Below are positions 1 to 6,198 of a DNA stretch of 6,198 nt, piece by piece (the stretch's first letter is position 1; each line of letters starts with the position of its first letter). Location: NCBI GenBank assembly GCA_028709505.1, contig JAQVWW010000088.1, forward strand, positions 1-6,198, written 5' to 3'. The translations under genes were made by a program, and so were the position numbers. The DNA is from Eubacteriales bacterium (GTDB taxonomy: Bacteria; Bacillota; Clostridia; Christensenellales; UMGS416). Below the pieces are notes generated by a model. It did no database searches. It was given only the letters and a program-made list of their open reading frames with translations, and was not told the DNA's origin.

Positions 1-1
1 C

Positions 2-169
2 GATTGGAAGGCCATGATGTCCGAACTGCGCCTTATCGGCTACGACGGCGCCATCTCCATTGAGCACGAGGACAGCCTCATGTCCAACATGGAAGGCCTG
101 AGCAAAGCCGTCGAGTTCTTAAAGCAAGTGCTCATCTACGAGCCTGTGGGCGAGATATTCTGGGCGTAA
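2..169 (+). CDS. Sugar phosphate isomerase/epimerase, C-terminal fragment
   Basis: Only the last 55 codons are in the window; the gene begins upstream and ends at TAA 167-169. The translated tail reads DWKAMMSELRLIGYDGAISI, then EHED, a helix ending AVEFLKQVL, and a final EIFWA. The pattern 'GYDG.ISIEHED' followed by a helix and a short aromatic end matches the last strand and helix of the xylose-isomerase-like TIM barrel (AP endonuclease 2 superfamily), found in sugar phosphate isomerases/epimerases; in that fold the Glu of IEHED is commonly a metal or active-site residue. The substrate cannot be told from this fragment. The gene converges on the PH-domain gene and shares a terminator with it. 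It has no evident tie to the pyr operon. The family call is fairly good and the exact function unknown. Confidence 0.75.
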   Translation, partial: DWKAMMSELRLIGYDGAISIEHEDSLMSNMEGLSKAVEFLKQVLIYEPVGEIFWA

Positions 170-256
170 GGCCAGCCGACGCAAGCCACCGCCGCGGCAA
201 GCCGCCGGGCGAGAAGAACGGGTTGGTAAACTAAAATTATAGGACGTCCTCTCATA

Positions 257-288
257 AAAAAAGCGAACCCATTTGGGTTCGCTTTTTT
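257..288. terminator. Bidirectional intrinsic terminator between convergent genes
   Basis: Arms 257-270 and 275-288 form a perfect 14-bp hairpin with a four-base ATTT loop: an eight-pair core, GCGAACCC with GGGTTCGC, plus six A-T pairs. The run of T after the core on the plus strand and the run of A before it (a U-tract on the minus strand) make it usable in both directions. It sits 87 bases after the isomerase stop and 77 bases beyond the end of the leftward PH-domain gene, so it likely ends both transcripts. Confidence 0.9.
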
Positions 289-365
289 ATCGTTCCATTG
301 CCGGGCTTTGGCCAGGGAAAAGGCCTTTTTGCCGCCGACCGGGTATTTTTCGCCACGCAAACAGC

Positions 366-746
366 CTAAATATCCAAGTCGTCGCCGTCATCGGCCATCA
401 TATATTCGCGGCTGGTCACGCGCTTGGCCGTGCGCTGGCGTTCAATCATGTCGGAGAGCCTGTCCTTTACTTCAGCCGACCGCTTGACGCCGGAAATATC
501 AAATTCGGGCGTGGATTTGTCCGCCGAGCAGCAATGGATGGTCCCCACGCCAAAGAACCGCTGCCCCAGAGAACGGCGCAGCGTGACATCTAAAATGCGA
601 TACAGCCGCACTTCCTCTTCTTTTTTGCTTAGAAAGCCGGTCTCGATGAGCAGCTTTTCTTCGGTCAGCGTGTACCGGGTAAAGGATAGCGGCAGCCCAA
701 ACAGGGTGCGCTTTTTATCGGTCCAGACCATGTCTTTTTGACGCAT
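366..746 (-). CDS. Small bacterial PH-domain (YdbS-like) protein
   Basis: The 126-residue product has no signal peptide or membrane segment. Residues about 7-105 look like one bacterial pleckstrin-homology domain (bPH_2/YdbS-like): an opening W with FGLPLSFTRYTLTEEKL (16-32), then GFLSKKEEEVRLYRILDVTL (37-56), GQRFFGVGTI (61-70) and DKSTPEF (76-82), closing with a helix (91-105). This YRI.DVTL...GQR.FGVGTI pattern is typical of short stand-alone PH proteins in Clostridia. Their role is not established; related YdbS/YdbT proteins are membrane-associated. The C-terminal tail is acidic (DDGDDLDI) and lies outside the domain. The chosen ATG (744-746 on the minus strand) has GAGG about eight bases upstream and a good promoter. 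The gene is divergent from the pyr operon and not evidently part of it. Family is confident, function unknown. Confidence 0.85.
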   Translation of the reverse strand: MRQKDMVWTDKKRTLFGLPLSFTRYTLTEEKLLIETGFLSKKEEEVRLYRILDVTLRRSLGQRFFGVGTIHCCSADKSTPEFDISGVKRSAEVKDRLSDMIERQRTAKRVTSREYMMADDGDDLDI

Positions 747-779
747 GCGCTCAGCCTCGCTTTGTTTTAATGTACCTGC

Positions 780-808
780 ATTGTAGCATACCCATAGGGC
801 AATTTAAA
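780..808 (-). promoter_or_regulatory. Promoter of the PH-domain gene
   Basis: Read on the minus strand, a -35-like TTTAAA (803-808) is followed after exactly 17 bases by TACAAT (780-785). The -10 is preceded by TGC (786-788), an extended -10 element. Transcription would start near 773, giving a leader of about 26 bases before the ATG. The -35 matches the consensus at only four of six positions, but the extended -10 compensates. Confidence 0.6.
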
Positions 809-815
809 GAGGAAC

Positions 816-828
816 ACGGCGTCGCCGT
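816..828. repeat. Short perfect inverted repeat between the divergent promoters
   Basis: ACGGCG and CGCCGT flank a single central T, making a 13-base near-palindrome. It lies just upstream of the PH-gene -35 box and about 45 bases upstream of the pyr -35 box. It could be an operator half-site pair, but short GC-rich palindromes are common in GC-rich DNA and nothing else supports a regulator here. Confidence 0.2.
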
Positions 829-871
829 CCGTCCAATCTTGCCATTTTTACGGCAGCGGGATAATTGGAAC

Positions 872-900
872 TGGACAAGCGCGCCGCGCTGTGCTATGAT
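872..900 (+). promoter_or_regulatory. Promoter of the pyr operon
   Basis: TGGACA (872-877, five of six matches to TTGACA) and TATGAT (895-900, five of six matches to TATAAT) are separated by exactly 17 bases. TGC directly precedes the -10, making it an extended -10. Expected transcription start is about 906-908 in an A-rich stretch, nine or so bases before the first arm of the PyrR leader structure, as expected for an attenuation-controlled operon. Confidence 0.85.
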
Positions 901-911
901 ACAAAAAATAA

Positions 912-1590
<679 letters not shown>

Positions 1591-1592
<2 letters not shown>

Positions 1593-1614
1593 CCGGATGT
1601 ATTCCGGCTTTTTT
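1591..1614 (+). terminator. Intrinsic terminator between pyrR and pyrB
   Basis: AGCCGGA (1591-1597) pairs with TCCGGCT (1603-1609) around a five-base TGTAT loop. The last stem base begins a run of six T (1609-1614). The first two stem bases are the last two of the pyrR TAG stop codon. I see no CCAGAGAGG-like PyrR core nearby, so this looks like a plain terminator rather than a second attenuator. A ribosome finishing pyrR would cover the hairpin, so it may stop transcription only partly and raise the ratio of pyrR to the enzyme genes. Confidence 0.75.
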
Positions 1615-1648
1615 CATACCCAAACGGTAGGGAGGAGTACGAAAGCAT

Positions 1649-2575
1649 ATGGCGCTGCGCAATAAAGATTTACTGGGGCTGCGCGACGTGCCCCGCGAAG
1701 AAATTCAGGAGATTTTGACCACCGCCGGGCAGATGAAGCAGTTTTTGACCAACAACCAGAAAAAGACGCCTCATCTGCAGGGGAAATCCATCGTCACGCT
1801 GTTCTACGAGAACAGCACCCGCACCCGCATGTCCTTCGAGCTGGCATCCAAGTACATGTCGGCGGCGGCGGCCAACATATCGGCCTCGGCTTCGTCGGTG
1901 CAAAAGGGCGAGACGCTCATCGACACCGGCTGTACGCTGGACATGATGGGCGCAGACGTCATCATCATCCGGCATCCGCTGGCCGGCGCGCCGCACTTGC
2001 TGGCCAAACACGTCCGCTCCAGCGTCATCAATGCCGGCGACGGCATGAACGAGCACCCCACCCAGGCGCTGCTGGATCTGTTCACGATGCAGGAAGCCTT
2101 CGGCAGCCTGGAAGGCCGGAAAGTAGCCATTGTAGGCGACGTGGCCCACAGCCGCGTGGCCCGCAGCAACATCTGGGGGTTGGTCACGATGGGCGCGCGC
2201 CCGGTGCTGGCGGCGCCCGAGACGCTCATCCCGATGGACATGGCCCAGCTGGGCGTGGACATCGACCACGATGTGGATAAGGCCGTCCGCGATGCCGACG
2301 TGGTGATGGGCCTACGCATGCAGCTGGAGCGCCAGCAGGCCGGGCTTTTCCCCAGCGTGCGCGAATACACCCGCTACTTCGCGCTGGACGAGCGTCGCCT
2401 GGCGCTGGCCAAGCCCGGCACCATCGTGATGCACCCGGGCCCTATGAATCGCGGCGTCGAGATGACGTCGGCCTTAGCCGACGGCGAAAGCTCCCGCGTC
2501 CGCGAGCAGGTGACCAACGGCCTGGCGGTGCGCATGGCGCTGTTATTTTTACTGACAAGGAGAACCGCCCAATGA
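1649..2575 (+). CDS. pyrB: Aspartate carbamoyltransferase catalytic subunit
   Basis: The 308-residue protein matches the family length. It transfers the carbamoyl group from carbamoyl phosphate to aspartate, the committed step of pyrimidine synthesis, in the cytoplasm. The carbamoyl-phosphate signature STRTRMSFE spans residues 56-64. The loop SSVQKGET (82-89) carries the Ser and Lys that reach into the neighbouring subunit's active site. HPTQALLDL (136-144) is the second signature, HSRVARSN (167-174) opens the aspartate domain, GLRMQLER (221-228) holds the Arg-x-Gln of the aspartate loop, and HPGPMNRG (262-269) closes the site. No pyrI regulatory subunit follows, so an unregulated trimer is likely. 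GGAGGAG (1631-1637) lies 11 bases before the ATG. The stop overlaps the pyrC start as ATGA, suggesting translational coupling. Confidence 0.98.
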   Translation: MALRNKDLLGLRDVPREEIQEILTTAGQMKQFLTNNQKKTPHLQGKSIVTLFYENSTRTRMSFELASKYMSAAAANISASASSVQKGETLIDTGCTLDMMGADVIIIRHPLAGAPHLLAKHVRSSVINAGDGMNEHPTQALLDLFTMQEAFGSLEGRKVAIVGDVAHSRVARSNIWGLVTMGARPVLAAPETLIPMDMAQLGVDIDHDVDKAVRDADVVMGLRMQLERQQAGLFPSVREYTRYFALDERRLALAKPGTIVMHPGPMNRGVEMTSALADGESSRVREQVTNGLAVRMALLFLLTRRTAQ

Positions 2576-3858
2576 AGTACTTGCTGAAAAACGCGGATGT
2601 GGTCAATCCCGCCGGCGAAAGCGGACGGTTGGATATTCTCGTAGACGAAGGCCGCGTGGCCCACATGGCGGCGCAGATTGCCTGCGCCGACGCCCAAGAG
2701 ATAGACCTGGAAGGAACGAACCTGATGCCCGGGCTTATCGACATGCACAGCCACCTGCGCGAGCCGGGATACGAATATAAAGAAACCATCGCCACCGGCA
2801 CCCGTGCTGCCGCCGCCGGCGGCTTTACCGCCGTGGCCGCAATGCCCAACACTTACCCGGTGTGCGACAGCGAAGCGGTGGTGGCCCAGATACTGGAAAA
2901 GGCGCGGGCCGAGGGTGTTGTCAAAGTCTATCCCATCGCCGCCATCACCAAAGGGCAAAAAGGGGAGGAGTTGGCCGAGATGGGCCTGCTGCGCGCCGCC
3001 GGCGCCGTGGCCTTCTCCGACGACGGACAGCCGGTGGAGGATCCCCGGATGATGCGGCTGGGCCTGCAGTACGCCAAAAACTTTGACGCGCTGCTTATCT
3101 CGCACTGCGAGGACAAGCGGCTGGTGGGCAATGGCGTCATGAACGAAGGGATCATGTCCGCCAAGCTGGGCCTGGCCGGCATCAGCCGTGCCGGCGAGGA
3201 AGCGATGGTATCCCGCGAGCTGATATTGGCCGAGACGCTGCACACGCGCGTGCACATCGCCCACGTGTCCACGCGCTTAAGCGTGGAGCTGATACGCCAG
3301 GCAAAGAAGCGGGGCGTGCGGGTCAGCGCCGAGACGTGCCCGCACTATTTTGCCGCCACCGAAGAGCTGGTGGAAGGCTACGACGCCAACACGCGGGTCA
3401 ACCCGCCGCTGCGCACCGAGGACGACCGCCAGGCCATACTGGAGGGCCTGCACGATGGCACGCTGGACGTCATCGCCACCGACCACGCCCCGCACCACCG
3501 GGACGAGAAGCTGGTGGAATACAGCCTGGCGGCGTCGGGCATTGCCGGGTTTGAGACGGCCTTCGGCCTGAGCTACACGCACTGCGTGCTGGGCGGCGCG
3601 CTGGGCCTGGAAGAGCTGGTGCAGCGGATGAGCGTGGCCCCGGCCCGGGTGCTGGGGGTAGAAGGCGGCGTGCTGGCAGCGGGCAAGCCCGCCGACATCA
3701 CCGTGGCCGACTGCCGGCAGGAATATACCGTCGACGTGGCGTCCTTTTACAGCAAAGGCCGCAACAACCCCTTTGACGGCTGGCGGCTGACCGGAAAAAT
3801 CCGCATGACGATGGTAGACGGAAAAATAGTATACAGAGACGGCGCCGTTGTGATATAA
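2572..3858 (+). CDS. pyrC: Dihydroorotase (class I type, zinc amidohydrolase)
   Basis: The 428-residue enzyme reversibly cyclises carbamoyl aspartate to dihydroorotate and belongs to the amidohydrolase superfamily. Metal ligands are all visible: HSH at residues 59-61 within DMHSHLREPG, D151 in FSDDG (148-152), H178 in SHCED, H231 in HIAHVS, and D304 in TDHAPH. R63 and N93 (MPNT) are in the positions that bind substrate in relatives. D151 stands where some dihydroorotases have a carboxylated lysine, which fits the Bacillus-like form. The N-terminal beta domain (1-50) and C-terminal return (from about 365, with KPADITV and KGRNNPFDGW) are complete. AAGGAG (2557-2562) lies inside the end of pyrB, nine bases before the ATG. 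An AT-rich 41-base gap follows before pyrF. Confidence 0.98.
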   Translation: MKYLLKNADVVNPAGESGRLDILVDEGRVAHMAAQIACADAQEIDLEGTNLMPGLIDMHSHLREPGYEYKETIATGTRAAAAGGFTAVAAMPNTYPVCDSEAVVAQILEKARAEGVVKVYPIAAITKGQKGEELAEMGLLRAAGAVAFSDDGQPVEDPRMMRLGLQYAKNFDALLISHCEDKRLVGNGVMNEGIMSAKLGLAGISRAGEEAMVSRELILAETLHTRVHIAHVSTRLSVELIRQAKKRGVRVSAETCPHYFAATEELVEGYDANTRVNPPLRTEDDRQAILEGLHDGTLDVIATDHAPHHRDEKLVEYSLAASGIAGFETAFGLSYTHCVLGGALGLEELVQRMSVAPARVLGVEGGVLAAGKPADITVADCRQEYTVDVASFYSKGRNNPFDGWRLTGKIRMTMVDGKIVYRDGAVVI

Positions 3859-3859
3859 T
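3830..3859 (+). promoter_or_regulatory. Possible internal promoter before pyrF
   Basis: A perfect TATAAT (3854-3859) overlaps the pyrC stop codon, with TATACA (3830-3835, four of six matches to TTGACA) 18 bases upstream. The start site would be near 3866, about 34 bases before pyrF. The surrounding gap is strikingly AT-rich compared with the rest of the operon. A TATAAT can occur by chance in such sequence, and there is no extended -10, so this is tentative. Confidence 0.3.
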
Positions 3860-3899
3860 AAATATACATAATGTTGAATAATATACAAAGGAGCAAACG

Positions 3900-4778
3900 A
3901 TGATATTCGACCGGCTCAGCCAGGCAATCAAGCACAAGAGAAATCCCACCTGTGCGGGTATCGACACGCGTATCGAGCACATCCCCGCCGCTGTCCGCGG
4001 GCAATATGACTGCGCCACCCAACAGGGCGCCGCCGGCGCCATACTGGCCTACAACAGGCAGCTGCTTGATGCGCTGGTCGACATCGTGCCGGCTGTGAAA
4101 GTGCAGGCGGCCTGCTACGAGATGTACGGCGCGCCGGGCATGCAGGCTTTTGCCGATACGCTCTGCTATGCCCGTAAGGCGGGGCTTTTTACCATCGCCG
4201 ACGCCAAGCGCAACGACATCGCTTCCACAGCCCAGGCCTACGCCCAGGCGTTTTTGGGCGACAACGCGCCCTTTCAGGCCGATATGCTGACCATCAACCC
4301 GTACCTGGGAGGGGACGGCGTGGAGCCTTTCCTGGCCGTCAACGCCGACACCGGCATCTTTGCGCTGGTCAAGACGTCCAACCCATCGTCGGCGCAGCTG
4401 CAGGATAGCAAGCTTGCCGACGGCCGCACTGTGTTTGAGGCGGTGGGCGATCTGGTGGAGACGTGGGGGAAGGAGAACCGCGGCGAGAGCGGCTACAGCC
4501 GCGTCGGCGCCGTCGTGGGCGCCACACATCCCGCCCAGGGGGCGGCGCTGCGCCAACGGCTGACGCATACGTTCTTCCTGCTGCCGGGCTACGGCGCCCA
4601 GGGCGCCACCGGGCGCGATATCGCCGGCATGTTCGATAAGACCGGCGGCGGCGCCATTGTCAACAACTCCCGCGGCATCATCGGCGCGTGGATACAGTCT
4701 CAGGACGCCTATATTGACGCCGTGCGCAAGGCGGCCCTTGCCATGCGGGACGACTTGCGCGCGGCGCTGGGAATTTGA
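3900..4778 (+). CDS. pyrF: Orotidine 5'-phosphate decarboxylase, class 2
   Basis: The 292-residue enzyme removes CO2 from OMP to give UMP, the final step of the pathway. It is longer than the Bacillus/E. coli form (about 240 residues) and has the class 2 pattern: early CAGIDTR (18-24), a KVQAACYEMYG stretch (67-77), the catalytic DAKRND (101-106) with D101, K103 and D106, TINPYLGGDG (131-140), VKTSNPSS (157-164), VGAVVGATHP (202-211), LPGYGAQG (228-235), and a phosphate-binding VNNSRGI (254-260). The barrel looks complete. AAAGGAG (3887-3893) is six bases upstream of the ATG. In Bacillus subtilis pyrF comes after pyrD; here it precedes carA, with only 11 bases between its stop and the carA start. 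Confidence 0.97.
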   Translation: MIFDRLSQAIKHKRNPTCAGIDTRIEHIPAAVRGQYDCATQQGAAGAILAYNRQLLDALVDIVPAVKVQAACYEMYGAPGMQAFADTLCYARKAGLFTIADAKRNDIASTAQAYAQAFLGDNAPFQADMLTINPYLGGDGVEPFLAVNADTGIFALVKTSNPSSAQLQDSKLADGRTVFEAVGDLVETWGKENRGESGYSRVGAVVGATHPAQGAALRQRLTHTFFLLPGYGAQGATGRDIAGMFDKTGGGAIVNNSRGIIGAWIQSQDAYIDAVRKAALAMRDDLRAALGI

Positions 4779-4779
4779 C

Positions 4780-4784
4780 GGAGG
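4780..4784 (+). promoter_or_regulatory. Ribosome binding site fixing the carA start
   Basis: GGAGG begins one base after the pyrF stop codon and is five bases before the ATG at 4790. A TTG at 4775 in the same frame would add five residues but would place this site inside the gene, so 4790 is preferred. The resulting N-terminus, [14 protein letters not shown], is typical of CarA. Confidence 0.85.
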
Positions 4785-4789
4785 ATACT

Positions 4790-5860
4790 ATGGCTTATTT
4801 GGTTTTACAAGACGGTACCGTCTACGAAGGCAGCGCCTTTGGCAGGATAGCCGATATCACCGGCGAGGTCGTGTTTAACACCGGCATGACCGGCTATCAG
4901 GAGGTGCTGACCGACCCGTCCTACTGCGGGCAGATTGTCACGATGACATACCCGCTCATCGGCAACTACGGCGTCAACTGGGAGGATCCCGAATCGATGA
5001 AGCCGCAGGTGCGCGGGTTTGTCGTGCGCGAAGTGTGCGAAGCGCCCAGCAACTGGCACAGCGAGGGCGGCCTGAACGAATACCTGACGCTGCACGGCAT
5101 CGCCGGCATTCAGGGCGTCGATACGCGGGCGCTGACGCGCAAACTGCGCAACCACGGCACCATGCGCGGCATGATATGCGAAAACTATCCCGGCGACGAC
5201 GAATTTGCCCGGATGTCGGCCGGTGAAACCGTCGCGCCGGTGATGCAGGTGACCGGTAATGAGATGTTTGAGGTGCCCGGGCCGGGCCCGCGCGTGGCGG
5301 TGATGGACTTTGGCCTGAAGGCGTCCATCCTGTCTTCCCTTAGGCAGCGGGGCTGCCATCTGCTGGTGTTCCCCGCCGGCACGTCGGCCCAAGAGATATT
5401 AAAGGCCGAGCCCGACGGCATCATGCTGACCAACGGCCCCGGCAACCCCAAAGATAACCCGGCCATCATTGCCGAGATACGAAAACTCGTAGGCAAAAAG
5501 CCCATTTTTGGCATCTGCCTGGGCCACCAACTGATGGCGCTGGCCTGCGGCGCCGACAGCCGACCGCTGCGCTACGGCCACCGCGGCTGCAACCACCCGG
5601 TCAAAGACCTGGAGCAGGACCGCGTCTACATCACGTCGCAGAACCACGGCTATACGCTGGTGGAAGAATCGCTGCCGGCGGGCATGCGGGTTTCTCACCG
5701 CAACTGGAACGATAAGACCATAGAGGGCGTCGTCTATACCGAACACGCCTCTTTTACCGTGCAGTTCCATCCCGAAGCCTCGCCGGGGCCAAAGGACACC
5801 GCATATTTGTTTGATCGCTTCGTCGCGCTGATGCACAGCGGCCGGGCGCAAGAAGTTTAA
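4790..5860 (+). CDS. carA: Carbamoyl-phosphate synthetase small (glutaminase) subunit
   Basis: The 356-residue protein releases ammonia from glutamine and channels it to the large subunit CarB for carbamoyl phosphate synthesis. Residues 1 to about 130 form the small-chain N-terminal domain, with [19 protein letters not shown] (27-45), PLIGNYG (55-61) and the [12 protein letters not shown] segment (109-120). Residues from about 168 form a class I glutamine amidotransferase domain: LTNGPGNP (213-220), the nucleophile C243 in GICLGHQ (241-247), SQNHGYTL (283-290), and the triad partners H327 and E329 in FHPEASPGP (326-334). The triad is intact. Length is normal for the family. It follows pyrF closely and is 17 bases ahead of carB. 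In some bacteria a second copy serves arginine synthesis, but its place in this operon assigns it to pyrimidines (pyrAA in Bacillus naming). Confidence 0.98.
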   Translation: MAYLVLQDGTVYEGSAFGRIADITGEVVFNTGMTGYQEVLTDPSYCGQIVTMTYPLIGNYGVNWEDPESMKPQVRGFVVREVCEAPSNWHSEGGLNEYLTLHGIAGIQGVDTRALTRKLRNHGTMRGMICENYPGDDEFARMSAGETVAPVMQVTGNEMFEVPGPGPRVAVMDFGLKASILSSLRQRGCHLLVFPAGTSAQEILKAEPDGIMLTNGPGNPKDNPAIIAEIRKLVGKKPIFGICLGHQLMALACGADSRPLRYGHRGCNHPVKDLEQDRVYITSQNHGYTLVEESLPAGMRVSHRNWNDKTIEGVVYTEHASFTVQFHPEASPGPKDTAYLFDRFVALMHSGRAQEV

Positions 5861-5877
5861 GAAAGAGAGTTACCGCT

Positions 5878-6198
5878 ATGCCGCTGAAAAAGGACATCAA
5901 AAAAGTATTGGTTATCGGCTCCGGCCCCATCATCATCGGCCAGGCGGCCGAGTTTGACTATGCCGGCACGCAGGCCTGCCGCGCGCTACGCGAGGAGGGC
6001 GTGCATGTGGTGCTGGTTAACTCGAACCCCGCCACCATCATGACCGACGAGACGATAGCCGACCGCGTGTATTTGGAGCCGCTCAACGCCGAAGTGCTCA
6101 AGAACATCATCCGTCGCGAGCGGCCCGCCAGCATTCTGACCACGCCGGGCGGGCAGACGGGCTTAAATCTGCCGGTGGAGCGCGCCGAATCGGGCTTC
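5878..6198 (+). CDS. carB: Carbamoyl-phosphate synthetase large subunit, N-terminal fragment
   Basis: Only the first 107 of roughly 1,070 expected residues are present; the gene runs off the window. CarB uses two ATP to make carbamoyl phosphate from bicarbonate and the ammonia delivered by CarA. The fragment shows the conserved opening [20 protein letters not shown] (8-27), [14 protein letters not shown] (28-41), [12 protein letters not shown] (46-57), ADRVYLEPL (61-69) and GGQTGLNL (91-98), the pre-ATP-grasp domain of the first synthetase half. The residue before GGQTGLN is Pro (P90), where I would expect Leu, Met or Phe. The ribosome binding site is weaker than others here: only AAGAGAG (5863-5869), eight bases before the ATG and 17 bases after the carA stop. 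Confidence 0.97.
   Translation, partial: MPLKKDIKKVLVIGSGPIIIGQAAEFDYAGTQACRALREEGVHVVLVNSNPATIMTDETIADRVYLEPLNAEVLKNIIRRERPASILTTPGGQTGLNLPVERAESGF

Noticed and set aside
236..241. Perfect TATAAT on the minus strand
   Set aside because: No -35 at the right distance; it would lie within the terminator hairpin and would read antisense into the end of the isomerase gene.
241..250. AGGACGTCCT, a perfect 10-base palindrome just upstream of the shared terminator
   Set aside because: It is too short and isolated to call an operator, and it lies between two gene ends where no promoter is needed.
310..330. GGCC...GGCC hairpin followed by five T, as a second terminator
   Set aside because: The stem is only four base pairs, and the strong hairpin at 257-288 already explains termination.
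136..360. Leftward 74-codon open frame
   Set aside because: It overlaps the isomerase end and reads through the terminator hairpin; no family resemblance or ribosome binding site.
1593..1648. Second PyrR attenuator before pyrB
   Set aside because: No CCAGAGAGG-like core or competing antiterminator could be found in the gap or the end of pyrR; only a plain terminator is visible.
2374..3264. Long leftward open frame opposite pyrB and pyrC (296 codons), with similar ones at 1670-2269, 3277-3888 and 3747-4568
   Set aside because: GC-rich genes commonly leave long antisense frames open. These products are compositionally odd, match no family I know, and lie opposite clearly genuine enzymes.
4775..4789. 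TTG start for carA giving a five-residue longer protein
   Set aside because: It overlaps the pyrF stop and would place the GGAGG ribosome binding site inside the gene; ATG 4790 fits the family start.

Overview
This window carries the first two thirds of a de novo pyrimidine (UMP) biosynthesis operon from a GC-rich member of the Firmicutes, most likely a Clostridia-type bacterium. That placement rests on four things: a PyrR-type RNA attenuator in front of pyrR, strong AGGAGG-like ribosome binding sites, sigma-A-like promoters with extended -10 elements, and the gene order pyrR-pyrB-pyrC-pyrF-carA-carB. I cannot name a genus or species from the sequence alone.

Layout. Positions 2-169 are the last 55 codons of a rightward gene that looks like a sugar phosphate isomerase/epimerase. 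A strong hairpin with a U-tract on both strands (257-288) lies between it and a leftward gene (366-746) for a small soluble bacterial PH-domain (YdbS-like) protein, and probably ends both convergent transcripts. The PH-domain gene and the pyr operon are divergent. The roughly 300 bases between their start codons hold two good promoters facing opposite ways (780-808 minus, 872-900 plus) and then the pyr leader (about 907-1049). The leader shows the three elements of PyrR attenuation: a PyrR-binding anti-antiterminator with the conserved UCCAGAGAGG core, a competing antiterminator, and an intrinsic terminator just before the pyrR ribosome binding site.

The operon then runs rightward. pyrR (1050-1592) encodes the regulator. 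pyrB (1649-2575) encodes aspartate carbamoyltransferase. pyrC (2572-3858) encodes dihydroorotase. pyrF (3900-4778) encodes a class 2 (long-form) OMP decarboxylase. carA (4790-5860) encodes the glutaminase subunit of carbamoyl-phosphate synthetase, and carB (5878 to the window edge) its large subunit. Together CarAB makes carbamoyl phosphate, PyrB joins it to aspartate, PyrC closes the ring, and PyrF does the last step to UMP. Dihydroorotate dehydrogenase (pyrD/pyrK) and orotate phosphoribosyltransferase (pyrE) are not in the window and are probably downstream of carB. UMP would feed back through PyrR onto the leader.

I found no mobile element, CRISPR array, tRNA or rRNA, and no sign of a previously undescribed system. 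The points most worth checking are the wobble-rich PyrR hairpin built from a repeated GTCGGT, a second simple terminator fused to the pyrR stop codon with no visible PyrR site of its own, and the AT-rich pyrC-pyrF junction with a possible internal promoter.
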